Origin: an uncultured Chloroflexales bacterium
Lineage (GTDB): Bacteria > Chloroflexota > Chloroflexia > Chloroflexales > Chloroflexaceae
Length of the DNA stretch: 64,000 nucleotides
NCBI GenBank assembly: GCA_937902315.1
Contig: CALGUG010000044.1
Span: forward strand, 124,001-188,000
Reading direction: 5' to 3'
Position 1 is the first letter of the stretch, and each line of letters begins with the position of its first letter. A model generated the notes under the pieces. That model saw only the letters and a list, made by a program, of their open reading frames with translations. It was not told where the DNA came from and searched no databases. Shown here piece by piece: positions 24,342-33,441 of this stretch. Made by a program: the position numbers and the translations under genes.

Positions 24342-24809
24342 TTACGCTGAGCGGCGGGGTTGGCGCAAGTCATCGCTGTCGAGCATAATGGTGACCGGCC
24401 CATCGTTCAGCAGCGCCACTTTCATATCGGCCCCGAAGCGGCCTTGTGCGACAGTGATGCCCATGCCACGCAGATGATCGGCGAAGCGATCGACCAAAGG
24501 CGCTGCAAGCTCTGGATGAGCGGCATTGATGAAGCTAGGGCGGCGGCCTTTGCGCGTATCGGCATAGAGTGTAAATTGCGAAACGACAAGAGCTTGGCCT
24601 TGAACGTCGAGCAACGAGAGGTTGAATTTACCATCTGCATCGCTAAAGATCCGCAAATTTGCGACCTTTTCGCTTAACAGTTTGACCTCCTCAATTCCGT
24701 CCCCTTGGCCTACTCCCAGCAGAATAAGTAAGCCTTTTTCGATCTGTCCGACCACGACTGAGTCGACAGTAACCGATGCTGAAGCAACACGTTGGATCAG
24801 AGCGCGCAC
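24342..24809 (-). CDS. dtd: D-aminoacyl-tRNA deacylase
   Basis: 155 residues from GTG 24809 (VRALIQRV, the usual N-terminus of the family). It hydrolyses D-amino acids, and also glycine from tRNA-Ala, in the cytoplasm. Signature motifs are both present: SQFTLYAD (about residues 77-84) and NDGPVTIMLDS (about 137-147), forming the cross-subunit active site of the dimer. A GTG 18 bp upstream would overlap the preceding gene; GGAGG, which lies inside the end of that gene, is better spaced for 24809. The gene begins just 1 bp after the PIN-TRAM stop codon, implying coupled translation. Confidence 0.95.
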   Translation of the reverse strand: MRALIQRVASASVTVDSVVVGQIEKGLLILLGVGQGDGIEEVKLLSEKVANLRIFSDADGKFNLSLLDVQGQALVVSQFTLYADTRKGRRPSFINAAHPELAAPLVDRFADHLRGMGITVAQGRFGADMKVALLNDGPVTIMLDSDDLRQPRRSA

Positions 24810-24810
24810 C

Positions 24811-25941
24811 TTAGTTTTTGCCTCCACTAACCTCTTCGACTTGATTTGTCTGTTTCGACTCGTGTGGTGTATTCAATTCTGCGAAGACGATTCGACCGGT
24901 GGGCGTTTGGTGTACGCGCGTAACGACCGTCTCGACATTCTGTCCGATCAACTTGCGGGCATCTTCGATCACTACTGGTGTGCCGTCTTCAAGGTACGAA
25001 AGACCTTGCTGACGCTCACGTCCTTCTTTATGAACCATGACATACATAATTTGTCCGGTAATCACACTGGGACGCACAGCGTCTGAAAGCTGGTTAAGGC
25101 TGAGCACGCGCACACCTTGTAGGCCAGCGACGCGGTTAAGGTTGAAGTCGTTGGTAATAATGGGACAGCGGTATTGCCGTGCCAGAGCGACTAATTTATC
25201 GTCGACTTGCGAGGCTCCGCTTACCTCGATATCGAGCACTTCGATCGGCACAGCCCCCTCTTGTTGCATTTGGTTGAGCAACTCGAGCCCACGTCGCCCT
25301 TTGCTGCGACGCAGGTCATCGCTTGAATCGGAAAGTGCCTGCAACTCGTTAAGTACGAAACGTGGCACGATCAATATGCCTTCGAGGAAACCGGTTTTAC
25401 ACACCCCTGCGATACGCCCGTCGATGATGGCGCTTGTATCGAGCAGATAACGACGTGGCGCCGGGCCTTCCTCTTTGGGTGGCTGAGCGGCGACTTCAAG
25501 CGAACGAGTGGTGTTTCGATAGTGTAAGAGAAATTCCGTGATATCACGTTTGCGAATAGAACAGACTAAGCCGCCGAGATAGGCCAGAAAAAGTGCGCTA
25601 ATAAGTGGGAGATACTGACTAAACGGTGGCGGCAGATAGGAAAGAGGAACCGCTAGGAGTACTCCGATTAAGAGGCCAACAATTGCGCCAAACAAAATAA
25701 GGAAGATTTCGCTTAGGGGGATAACACGGATCCGACGAAGGATCTCTTGCATGGGCTCGACTGTGAAGCGATGAGTCGTAAGCAGCCCTAACCCAGCCCC
25801 TGCAAACATAAGGAGCCGAGTCGCAAGAATCTGGCTTTCATCGGGGTTCGGGTTCGAAAGCGCCTGACCGATGCTCGACCCGATGTAGGCCAGTACAAGC
25901 ATACCAATGATTCGAGAAATGAAATTCAGACTAACTTTCAC
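24811..25941 (-). CDS. Membrane-bound PIN-TRAM ribonuclease-like protein (YacL type)
   Basis: 376 residues. The N-terminal about 125 residues hold four transmembrane helices. A PIN domain follows (about 140-265) with its acidic nuclease residues in YLLDTSAIIDGRI, LNELQALSDSSDDLRRSKGRRGLELL, DKLVALARQY and ITNDFNLNRVAGLQG. The end is a TRAM RNA-binding domain (about 285-345, GQIMYVMVHKEGRERQQGLSYLEDG). Length and order match YacL proteins, often found near radA as here. It probably acts on RNA at the membrane. The start is a GTG with only a weak ribosome-binding site. dtd follows immediately. Confidence 0.92.
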   Translation of the reverse strand: MKVSLNFISRIIGMLVLAYIGSSIGQALSNPNPDESQILATRLLMFAGAGLGLLTTHRFTVEPMQEILRRIRVIPLSEIFLILFGAIVGLLIGVLLAVPLSYLPPPFSQYLPLISALFLAYLGGLVCSIRKRDITEFLLHYRNTTRSLEVAAQPPKEEGPAPRRYLLDTSAIIDGRIAGVCKTGFLEGILIVPRFVLNELQALSDSSDDLRRSKGRRGLELLNQMQQEGAVPIEVLDIEVSGASQVDDKLVALARQYRCPIITNDFNLNRVAGLQGVRVLSLNQLSDAVRPSVITGQIMYVMVHKEGRERQQGLSYLEDGTPVVIEDARKLIGQNVETVVTRVHQTPTGRIVFAELNTPHESKQTNQVEEVSGGKN

Positions 25942-26044
25942 AGTTCTGGCGGCTCAAGTAAAAGATCGTTGTACTCTAAGGCTACGCCGCCCCTCCTTTA
26001 TGCTAATGTCAAACACTAGGTTGTGCTATCGCTGTGTGAGGTGT

Positions 26045-26067
26045 AATAAGCCGTTTTTGGGCTTATT
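26045..26067 (-). terminator. Short hairpin at the radA 3' end
   Basis: AATAAGCC (26045-26052) pairs with GGCTTATT (26060-26067) and overlaps the radA stop codon. There is no T tract after it on the minus strand, so termination is doubtful. Confidence 0.35.
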
Positions 26068-27475
26068 CATCATCATAGTTTTCGTAGCGTGCTTGTTTTG
26101 AAGGGCGTGGCCCCAGTGCCAAGTCGACAGCATCGAGCAGCGAGCGTACCTGTTGTAGTTCGATCTCGCTTGTAAATTTTTGCGATGTCTGTGGAATAAG
26201 CGCTCGTGTAAAGCCCAGCTTGCTTGCTTCGCTTATGCGCCGATCGAGCTGACTTACGCTGCGCAACTCGCCCGAAAGGCCGATCTCACCAACTACGACC
26301 AACTCTTTGTTGATAGCTTGGTTGCGAAACGAGGAGGCGATCGCCAGGGCGACAGCGAGGTCAGCGGCAGGCTCATTGATGCGTAAACCGCCCACAACAT
26401 TGACAAAAATATCTTGGTTAAAGAGCGGCAGGCCAACCCGTTTCGAAAGCACCGCTACCAGCATCAACAAGCGGTTGACATCGAAGCCGTTGGCGGTGCG
26501 ACGTGGCTGTGCGCTGCCTGTGTGTGATGTCAGCGCTTGAACCTCCGCCAGCAGAGGTCGGGTGCCTTCCAGCGTTACAATCACACAAGAGCCCGGTGTT
26601 CCAGCGCTCCGCTCGGCTAAGAAGACTTGCGATGGGTTTGACACCTCCACCATACCGTCTTGGGTCATCTCAAAAACGCCAACTTCGTTGGTGCTTCCAA
26701 AACGGTTTTTAACGCCCCGTAAGAGGCGGTATTGATGAAAGCGATCGCCTTCAAGGTAGAGCACTGCATCAACGATATGCTCCAAAACACGTGGACCAGC
26801 GATCGCACCTTCTTTGGTAACGTGCCCAACGAGAAAGGTTGGGATACCTGTCTCTTTGGCGAGTCGTAGTAGACGCAACGCACCTTCGCGGACTTGGCTG
26901 ACGCTCCCCGCCGCTGAAGTAACATCTTCTAGATATACCGTTTGAATCGAGTCAACAATTACGAGTTTTGGGCGGAGCTGAGCGATTTGCACTAAAATCG
27001 CATCGAGATTGGTTTCCGAATAGACATACAGCTCTTCGGGGTCGAGGTTAAGACGTTGCGCTCGCAGCTTGATCTGTTGAGCCGATTCTTCCGCGCTGAC
27101 ATACAGCGCCGGGCCGACGGTTTGAGCAAAATGGCCTGCCACTTGGGTCAGCAGGGTCGACTTACCGATTCCGGGGTCGCCACCGATCAAAATTAAGGAG
27201 CCTGGGACGAGACCGCCGCCAAGCACACGGGCGAATTCATCGCCCAGAACCGGTAGACGCGCAGAATCGCCAGTCGCGATATTTTGCAATCGAACAGGGC
27301 CTGCATTGGGATCGTTTAATCTGGTCAACGATGAGCGCGAACGACTACTGCTCGCTTTCGTTTCAACCTGTTCTACTAGGCTATCCCAAGTGCCACAATC
27401 TGGGCATTTACCAAACCAACGGCTCTGTTGTGAGCCGCACTGTTGGCATATAAAGATGGTGCGTGTTTTTGCCAT
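26063..27475 (-). CDS. radA: DNA repair protein RadA
   Basis: 470 residues with the complete RadA layout: a C4 zinc finger (Cys10, Cys13, Cys24, Cys27), a RecA-like ATPase with Walker A GGDPGIGKST (98-107) and the RadA-specific KNRFGSTNEVGVFEM, and a Lon-protease-like C-terminal domain (VNVVGGLRINEPAADLAVALAI). It is a hexameric helicase-like motor promoting branch migration in recombination repair. The C-terminus ends in an acidic tail ENYDDE. The PIN-TRAM and dtd genes follow on the same strand after a 121-bp gap. Confidence 0.96.
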   Translation of the reverse strand: MAKTRTIFICQQCGSQQSRWFGKCPDCGTWDSLVEQVETKASSSRSRSSLTRLNDPNAGPVRLQNIATGDSARLPVLGDEFARVLGGGLVPGSLILIGGDPGIGKSTLLTQVAGHFAQTVGPALYVSAEESAQQIKLRAQRLNLDPEELYVYSETNLDAILVQIAQLRPKLVIVDSIQTVYLEDVTSAAGSVSQVREGALRLLRLAKETGIPTFLVGHVTKEGAIAGPRVLEHIVDAVLYLEGDRFHQYRLLRGVKNRFGSTNEVGVFEMTQDGMVEVSNPSQVFLAERSAGTPGSCVIVTLEGTRPLLAEVQALTSHTGSAQPRRTANGFDVNRLLMLVAVLSKRVGLPLFNQDIFVNVVGGLRINEPAADLAVALAIASSFRNQAINKELVVVGEIGLSGELRSVSQLDRRISEASKLGFTRALIPQTSQKFTSEIELQQVRSLLDAVDLALGPRPSKQARYENYDDE

Positions 27476-27630
27476 AGAATTATTATACCATGTCGAACCG
27501 TCTATTTATTGGAATGCAAGCAGAAAAGCGCCCTTTTTCGGGCTGGCCAACATGGTAAACCGCTCCAGTAATGTTATACACCTTTAATGCAACATAATAG
27601 CTACCAGATTGATTTGAAATCGATCCATTC

Positions 27631-28638
27631 CTACGGAATTTGTAAATTGAATTCTTGAGCAAAAAGTCGGTAAGAATCGCAACGCTCCTGAAGCGTGGCC
27701 CCCATTGTTGTGATCATGATCTCATCGACTTGGCCCGCTTCCGCTAGCTTGCGCAGGTTAGGTCCAACCCGCTTGATAGCGCCGATCAGCTCGTTGCTTG
27801 CGGCGATGCTTGGTCGACCGAGCTCTAAGCGACTTTCGCGGTAAGCTGCCACATCTTCGGGCGTGGGCGGACGGTTGAGTGCCCCGCTTCGTAAGCGCAT
27901 GCGGAAGATTTCGACCATGGCTGCTACGTTCTCGGCGGCCTCATCGCTTTCGGCGGCGAAGGCGTTGGTTGCCAAGATGCTATAAGGTTCGCTTAGCAAA
28001 CGCGATGGTTTGAAGCTGCGACGATAGGATTGCAGCATAGCGACTGCGTGATCGGGGGCGATATGGTGTGCGAATGCAAAAGCTAAGCCGTGGGTAGCGG
28101 CGAATTCGGCTCCATAGTTGCTCGAGCCAAGAATGAAGATCGGCGGCGCTTGCTTTATGTATGGTGTCGCTACGATGCGCCGAAAAGCATGATCGGGCGG
28201 GAAACTATTGCTCAGAAAGCCGATTAGCTCTTCCATTTGATCGGGGAAATCATCGATATTGAGGGCTTGGCGCGATCGACGCAGAGCGAGCGCAGTCATA
28301 CCATCGGTGCCGGGCGCGCGACCGATGCCCAGATCAATACGGCCAGGGTGCATAGCTTCGAGGGTGCGGAACTGCTCGGCTACGCTGAGCGCGCTGTGGT
28401 TTGGAAGCATAACACCGCCGGAGCCAACCCGAATCCGTTGGGTTGCTGAGGCGGTATAAGCTGTGATCAATGCAGGTACGCTGCTGGCCTGCCAGATAGC
28501 ATTGTGGTGTTCGGCAAACCAATAACGTGTATAGCCTAAGCTCTCAACATATTTCGCCAGTTCGATCGAATCGCGAATGGCTTGTTGAGGTGTCTCGCCA
28601 AACCACATCATCACCAGATCAAGGACAGATAGTTTCAT
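27631..28638 (-). CDS. LLM class flavin-dependent oxidoreductase
   Basis: 335 residues from ATG 28638 (MKLSVLDLVMMW), the usual N-terminus; an upstream in-frame start would add 31 unrelated residues. It is a bacterial-luciferase-like TIM barrel of the MsnO8/YhbW type: LGYTRYWFAEHHNAIWQASSVPALI, IRVGSGGVMLPNHSALSVAEQFRTLEA and RIDLGIGRAPGTDGMTALALRR are characteristic FMN/F420-site blocks. It is predicted to carry out an FMN-dependent monooxygenation of unknown substrate. It stands alone between radA and a long non-coding stretch. Confidence 0.92.
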   Translation of the reverse strand: MKLSVLDLVMMWFGETPQQAIRDSIELAKYVESLGYTRYWFAEHHNAIWQASSVPALITAYTASATQRIRVGSGGVMLPNHSALSVAEQFRTLEAMHPGRIDLGIGRAPGTDGMTALALRRSRQALNIDDFPDQMEELIGFLSNSFPPDHAFRRIVATPYIKQAPPIFILGSSNYGAEFAATHGLAFAFAHHIAPDHAVAMLQSYRRSFKPSRLLSEPYSILATNAFAAESDEAAENVAAMVEIFRMRLRSGALNRPPTPEDVAAYRESRLELGRPSIAASNELIGAIKRVGPNLRKLAEAGQVDEIMITTMGATLQERCDSYRLFAQEFNLQIP

Positions 28639-29102
28639 ATCTTTACCGATCTTCCTATGTTCTGAAGTTTCTTTTCCAAAAAGATATGATACCAAAATAT
28701 GCTTGGATCTGCTGAGATATGGGGAAAACAATCGATATTATGTTCGTGTTAGCAAAAGGATACTCTTTCCTTATATATTGAGAATGAAGTGATCATCTTC
28801 TCTAACCATCGACTACCCGGTAAATACTCCTGATTACCTCCAAATAGCCTATAGGCTTGCTATAGCCTCGAAAATACTACAAATACTCGTAAGATTTGTC
28901 ATCTCCTGCTCATCTAAATATCTTCTCTTGAGACCTCTAGATCCGTACAATCACACTCAGTAGAGATTTTGGTGTGACCGCATTCACCATGGTCGAAACG
29001 GAATCTAACATTTGTAAAGCTATATACGATGTTGAATAACCTAGTGACTAGTGTGGTGCTGCGCGGCAGACCAGTCGCAAGAAACTGGACGAGGAGGCAG
29101 CG
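28639..29102. other. Intergenic region upstream of the sigma-factor gene
   Basis: About 460 bp of AT-rich sequence between divergent genes. No gene, repeat core or clear promoter pair is seen. A GAGGAGG-type ribosome-binding site (29090-29097) precedes the start at 29103. Confidence 0.4.
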
Positions 29103-29882
29103 ATGATGCGACAGAGCGAGGTGCTGGTTCATTACGCAGGAAGTGTGCCAACCAAGGCGCGTTCCCGTATGAAGACACCGTCACAACCCACCCACGATAA
29201 TCACGACCTAGTAGAGATGTCCCTCGACGACTTGATGCAGCACTGCATTATCGAAAGCGAACGTTTCTATCGAGGTCAACAACACGACACGAGCTATAGC
29301 TACGAGCTCTTCCGACGGGCGCTGGTCGATCGTTGTGAGGTCGCCTGGGAGATGTTGTATCAGCACTACAGCGGTTTGGTTGAAGGCTGGGTGCGGCGGA
29401 GTGGCGCCTTTGTGAGCAGTGGCGAAAGCAGCGAGTTCTTTGTTGTGGGTGCGTTTACAAAGTTTTGGCGTGCTGTAACACCCGAACGCTTCGAATCGTT
29501 CCCGACCTTGGCTTCGCTCCTTCATTACTTGCAGCTATGCGCTACTAGTGTTGTGATCGACAGTGTTCGTGCCCAATCCTGGTCCGAAATGGTTCCTGAA
29601 GATACCGTCTTTCCCGAGCGCCTACAAACTCATTCGCCCGATGAAGAAGCTATGGATCGAGTCAATCGCCAAGAGTTTTGGGATTTTATCAATGCCCAAT
29701 TGAATGATGAAGCTGAGCGTATTGTTGTCTATAGCTCTTTCATTTTGGGTTTAACTCCGCGAGCGATCTATGCGGAACATAGCAACCGTTTTGCAAGCAT
29801 TAACGAAGTCTATAATGTGAAGCGCAATGTGTTAGGGCGCCTCGGTCGCAATGCGGAACTGCGTCAACTCGTCCTGTGCTAG
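29103..29882 (+). CDS. Sigma-70-family-like (ECF-type) transcription factor
   Basis: 259 residues. After about 45 polar residues comes a region-2-like segment (VAWEMLYQHYSGLVEGWVRR, then SEFFVVGAFTKFWRAVTPERF and the DNA-facing SVVIDSVRAQSW), a variable linker, and a region-4-like end (EAERIVVYSSFILGLTPRAIYAEHSNRF then VYNVKRNVLGRLGRN). It resembles the divergent sigma-like proteins common in Chloroflexota rather than a textbook ECF factor, so promoter recognition is inferred. GGAGG lies well placed before the ATG. A terminator separates it from the zinc-finger gene downstream. Confidence 0.75.
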   Translation: MMRQSEVLVHYAGSVPTKARSRMKTPSQPTHDNHDLVEMSLDDLMQHCIIESERFYRGQQHDTSYSYELFRRALVDRCEVAWEMLYQHYSGLVEGWVRRSGAFVSSGESSEFFVVGAFTKFWRAVTPERFESFPTLASLLHYLQLCATSVVIDSVRAQSWSEMVPEDTVFPERLQTHSPDEEAMDRVNRQEFWDFINAQLNDEAERIVVYSSFILGLTPRAIYAEHSNRFASINEVYNVKRNVLGRLGRNAELRQLVLC

Positions 29883-29955
29883 GCCTCAAAAATATAGTCG
29901 TTTGCTCTTTTTAAGAGCTGCTTGTTCTTGTTGTTGAATGATTTCACTTGTTCCC

Positions 29956-29999
29956 TTGCCACAGACATGTCTGCGTACATGTTTGTGGCAATTTGTTTT
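29956..29999 (+). terminator. Rho-independent terminator after the sigma-like gene
   Basis: A 15-bp stem TTGCCACAGACATGT / ACATGTTTGTGGCAA with one G-U pair and a 6-nt loop, followed by TTTGTTTT. The TATAAT immediately after (29999-30004) may serve the next gene. Confidence 0.85.
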
Positions 30000-30191
30000 A
30001 TAATAGTAAACGGATTTTACTACAATGCGTAGCACTAGCTCTGGGCATTCTATATAAGATAGTATCTCTCACCCTTTGTAATTTGCTCATAGGCTGCTAG
30101 CTCATAGCGAGTTAGTATGCAAATAACTTTTGGGACTGCGTTTTGTTGAGTACGATGAATGTTATTTCACTTGTAGATGAGGAATGCGGTG

Positions 30192-30548
30192 ATGGAGCAG
30201 ATGTGGCATCGACAAACAGAGTGTGCGCTACCTCCGGCGCTTTCAGAAAACGATTTAATTGCTGCCATAGATGATGAAGCGCCTCCTAGCGTTACTATCC
30301 ACCTGAAACACTGCCCGTACTGTCGTGCACGAGCGCAAGAGTTGGCTTTTGTACAGCAACAATTGCGTGCCAAGTTGTATCGCTTATTTTGTCCGTCGAG
30401 CGACCAACTGATCGACTACTTCCAAGGTTTGCTTCCCAACGAAAGCATGCACGAGATCCGTAAGCATTTAGCGACATGCCCCCACTGTTCGCGAGAAATC
30501 CAGTTGCTTGAACAAACTATCTCTCGCCATCGATTATTACATTTATAG
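30192..30548 (+). CDS. Double HxxxC-x2-C zinc-finger protein (anti-sigma-like, no membrane anchor)
   Basis: 118 residues from ATG 30192, with GAGGAA upstream; an ATG at 30177 is possible. It holds two zf-HC2-like zinc motifs, IHLKHCPYCRARAQ (first half) and KHLATCPHCSREIQ (second half), each His-x3-Cys-x2-Cys, separated by a helical linker. Such motifs are the sigma-binding zinc anti-sigma fold, but there is no transmembrane segment or sensor domain, so it would be a soluble partner. Position after the sigma-like gene supports a regulatory pair; the terminator between them argues for separate transcription. Inference only. Confidence 0.7.
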   Translation: MEQMWHRQTECALPPALSENDLIAAIDDEAPPSVTIHLKHCPYCRARAQELAFVQQQLRAKLYRLFCPSSDQLIDYFQGLLPNESMHEIRKHLATCPHCSREIQLLEQTISRHRLLHL

Positions 30549-30704
30549 CTGCTTTGCGCATGCAGTGGTCTTATGACCTAAGGAGCGTTGGTTGGCTGCC
30601 CTACGATCTAGCATCGATCCCTAAATAAAGCAAGTGCGAAACCTTGTGAGTGAACGCAAGATCTCGCACAGTGCAAGATTAACTAATTTCGCGTTGTCAA
30701 AGAA

Positions 30705-31739
30705 CTAGTTGACGTTATCATCTTGATAGGCTAAAAAGGCAGCCAAATCAGCAACACGTACCGAATAGCCCCATTCGTTATCGTACCAAGCAACGACCTT
30801 GAAGAAGTCATTGCCCAAAGATTGGGTCAATGGGAGATCGACGACGCTGCTATAAGTGATTCCGATAAAGTCGCTCGAAACCAGTGGCTCGTCGCTAACC
30901 CCCAGAATGCCCATGAGGTCTTCGCTCTCGGCGGCTTCGCGGAAGGCTGCGTTGATCTCTTCAACGCTGGTATTACGTGCCAACTGAACCGAGAAGTCAA
31001 TCAGCGAAACGGTAGCGGTGGGAACGCGCACTGAATAGCCGTCGAATTTGCCTTTCAGCTCAGGTATCACTAGGGCAATAGCTTTAGCAGCACCTGTGGT
31101 CGTTGGAACGAGATTGATCGCAGCGGCGCGAGCACGGCGTAGATCTTTATGAACATTGTCCTGAAGGTTCTGATCCATTGTGTAGGAATGGATGGTGGTC
31201 ATAAAGCCACGCACGATTCCGAAGCGATCGTTAAGAACCTTGGCAACAGGTGCGAGACAGTTGGTGGTACACGAAGCGTTTGAGATAATATGGTGAATGG
31301 CCGGATCGTAGGCATCTTCGTTCACACCCAAACAGACCGTTAAGTCTTCATTGGTAGCGGGTGCCGAGATAATGACTTTCTTTGCCCCAGCTTGCAGGTG
31401 GGCGCGGGCTTTGTTGGCATCGGTAAAGCGGCCTGTTGCTTCGATCACAATATCGATATCCAGATCGCGCCAAGGCAGATTAGCAGGATCACGCTCGGCA
31501 AGGGTTGCGATCTCGAGATGCACATCTTCGTAGTCAACAGTTATCACATCATCGGTAACGCTGACCTCACCTGCAAATGGTCCGTAGGTTGAATCGTAGC
31601 GTAAGAGGTGAGCTAACGTTTCGTTGTCGGTCAGATCATTGATCGCAACCACTTCAAGATCATCTGGATAGTGCTCGAGGATCGCTTTGAAGCTTTGGCG
31701 GCCAATCCGACCAAAGCCATTAATTGCAACACGTGCCAT
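30705..31739 (-). CDS. gap: Glyceraldehyde-3-phosphate dehydrogenase
   Basis: 344 residues. It converts glyceraldehyde-3-phosphate, NAD+ and phosphate to 1,3-bisphosphoglycerate. The Rossmann motif is AINGFGRIGR. NDLTD after strand 2 indicates NAD+ preference by analogy with other bacterial enzymes. Catalytic Cys157 is in SNASCTTNCLAP, and the substrate loop is TTTGAAKA. The start at 31739 (MARVAINGFG) is chosen over 31778 because GAGGAG lies 9 nt upstream and the family begins here. No other glycolytic gene is adjacent; pyk is about 11 kb away. Confidence 0.97.
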   Translation of the reverse strand: MARVAINGFGRIGRQSFKAILEHYPDDLEVVAINDLTDNETLAHLLRYDSTYGPFAGEVSVTDDVITVDYEDVHLEIATLAERDPANLPWRDLDIDIVIEATGRFTDANKARAHLQAGAKKVIISAPATNEDLTVCLGVNEDAYDPAIHHIISNASCTTNCLAPVAKVLNDRFGIVRGFMTTIHSYTMDQNLQDNVHKDLRRARAAAINLVPTTTGAAKAIALVIPELKGKFDGYSVRVPTATVSLIDFSVQLARNTSVEEINAAFREAAESEDLMGILGVSDEPLVSSDFIGITYSSVVDLPLTQSLGNDFFKVVAWYDNEWGYSVRVADLAAFLAYQDDNVN

Positions 31740-31823
31740 GCTAAAAAACTCCTCATATGTATCTGCAAATCCAAACAATTAGAAACTTTTGTTAGGATTG
31801 CATTTTCGTCAAAGCCGTTTCTA

Positions 31824-31832
31824 ATTATAGCA
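31824..31832 (-). promoter_or_regulatory. Extended -10 promoter of gap
   Basis: On the minus strand TGCTATAAT, an extended consensus -10, about 85 bp before the start codon. No strong -35 is seen. Confidence 0.6.
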
Positions 31833-31925
31833 TGTCCTTAGCTCTTGAAAGAATATTTCGTAGCTTTTTTCACGTATAACTCGAAAAGAAGAAAAAGTTT
31901 GGTTCGGTTGGTTAAGAGATGGTTA

Positions 31926-31968
31926 TGCTACAATAACACGTAACGATGTACAATAACATCGTTGTTTT
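31926..31968 (+). promoter_or_regulatory. Promoter and inverted repeat before the CvpA-like gene
   Basis: Extended -10 TGCTACAAT (31926-31934). Just downstream, AACGATGT (31942-31949) and ACATCGTT (31956-31963) form an 8-bp inverted repeat followed by GTTTT; it could be an operator or a leader hairpin. Confidence 0.5.
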
Positions 31969-32003
31969 AATCTGATGATGGACGTGCCTAACTGGAGAAC
32001 ATA

Positions 32004-32996
32004 ATGTCCCTAGCTCTTCCTGCTGCAGCGGCTTTTTTGATCGTTGTCTTTGGCCTGATCGGTCTGGCACGAGATGTGCAGCGCGGCTTTTTATCGCTGA
32101 TTGGAACCTTGTTGGGTGTAGCTTTAGTCCAAATTTGGGGTCCGACTTGGGCCGCCAAGGTCGAAGAACAATTCGGCTGGATGCCTAGCACAGCCTCTTG
32201 GGCCGTCTCTTCGACAGCGTTCCTTTTAGTAGCGATCTTAGTGGGCTATGGAAGTTCTACCTTCATTCCAAAAAAGGCTGCTAACGCTAAGGATAAACCC
32301 AAACCAAAAGCGTTGGCACGCCCGGCCAGCGGTCTACTTGGAGCGCTGAACGGGGCGATGATCGCGAGTATTTTGTTATTGTATGCTCGCGGTTGGGCTG
32401 CTAACGAAACCCTTCAAGCTGTTATTCTCGAATCGGTTCTCTTAAGCCTCTTGATCGAATGGTTTTCGTGGTTTATCTTGGGTGTGGCAGTTCTAATCGG
32501 AACTTTAGCCTTCTTTAAATGGACGATTTTTGTGGTTCATCGGCTTACTAGTCCCCTTCCGGTCCCCGCTAAACCAGCTTCGCAACCAGCTGAACCCAAG
32601 CCAAGCACAACCGCTCAACCCGCTGCCCAACCTAGCGCTCAACCTGCAGCTCAAGCAGGTACGCAGGCTGGGGCTGCACAGGCTGGCTCACAGCAGGGCG
32701 CGCAAGCCAATGCACAGCAGGGTGCGCAAACTGCTGCTAAACCCGCCGCTCCTCAGGCTGCTCCTCAACCGGCTGCTCAGAATAGTTCGCAAGCAGCAGC
32801 TTCAGGTGAGCCTAAACCAGCTCAAGCGGCTGCCGGAGCTGCTGCGGGAGCTGCAACTGCCAAGGCGAAAGACGAGAAAGCGGATTCTAACAAGGCCAAG
32901 CTTACGCCCGAGCAACAGAAGAAGCGAAACCTCGAGTATCTTGACCGCATATTATTGGGTAAGATTGAGGAACACCTGCCTCCCGATCAAGGGTGA
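32004..32996 (+). CDS. CvpA-like membrane protein with Ala/Gln/Pro-rich tail
   Basis: 330 residues. The first about 185 residues hold four or five transmembrane helices with small polar residues in the first (LPAAAAFLIVVFGLIGLARDVQRGF), a layout reminiscent of CvpA-family proteins. Residues about 190-290 are a low-complexity Ala/Gln/Pro/Lys linker. The last about 40 residues are charged and helical (LTPEQQKKRNLEYLDRILLG, then KIEEHLPPDQG), which looks like a conserved cytoplasmic docking segment. GGAG precedes the ATG. It is divergent from gap. The CvpA resemblance is by topology only; function is unknown. Confidence 0.65.
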   Translation: MSLALPAAAAFLIVVFGLIGLARDVQRGFLSLIGTLLGVALVQIWGPTWAAKVEEQFGWMPSTASWAVSSTAFLLVAILVGYGSSTFIPKKAANAKDKPKPKALARPASGLLGALNGAMIASILLLYARGWAANETLQAVILESVLLSLLIEWFSWFILGVAVLIGTLAFFKWTIFVVHRLTSPLPVPAKPASQPAEPKPSTTAQPAAQPSAQPAAQAGTQAGAAQAGSQQGAQANAQQGAQTAAKPAAPQAAPQPAAQNSSQAAASGEPKPAQAAAGAAAGAATAKAKDEKADSNKAKLTPEQQKKRNLEYLDRILLGKIEEHLPPDQG

Positions 32997-33399
32997 GCTT
33001 TGTTCGAAACAACGACACACCGAAGACGCTGTGAAGCGCATAAGTGTACTCTGGCATATAGCCTTGGAACGCTGATAGCGTATCATACCAAATCCAATAA
33101 CCTTATTTCTTTTTGGCTTTCGGCAGAGTGAAACCGACGATTGTTGTTGTGTGAAATTTCGGCTTTGGTGAGGTCTTTCGGCACACAGCTACAAGCCTCG
33201 TTTGTTGGGTGGAATGTTGATAGCCGTAGGCGGACGCGCCAAGGATCTCTTTTTGGGGAAAAAACCTAGTCGCTATAAGCGAAAGGAAGCAAACGGATTT
33301 GTTATGAATCGCTTTGGGAGGCTGATAGAGTATCGATTTTGATACAAGGAAGAGCTGGCCTTTTTGAAATGGCGGGCCTAAGAATCGCAGCAAAAAGAG
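32997..33399. other. Non-coding stretch carrying a repeat element
   Basis: It lies after the CvpA-like gene and up to the terminator at 33400. Most of it is the composite repeat element at 33083-33307. Short reading frames here cross the repeat and the terminator and are not credible genes. Confidence 0.6.
33083..33307 (+). mobile_element. MITE-like composite element (contains core copy 6)
   Basis: The left end is TCATACCAAATCCAATAACC, continuing with TTTGGCTTTCGGCAGAGTGAAAC as in the coreless elements. The right part matches core-bearing elements: core at 33217-33238, TTTTTGGGG block, and right end GCAAACGGATTTGTTATGA. It thus joins both forms of the family. Confidence 0.7.
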
Positions 33400-33441
33400 A
33401 CCTCCCCGATCGTGGTGCTACTCCAAGATCGGGGAGGTTTT
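33400..33441. terminator. Terminator between CvpA-like and RRM genes
   Basis: Perfect 12-bp stem ACCTCCCCGATC / GATCGGGGAGGT, 15-nt loop, then TTTTG; AAAAAGAG on the other side gives a T tract for the minus-strand RRM gene too. Confidence 0.8.
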
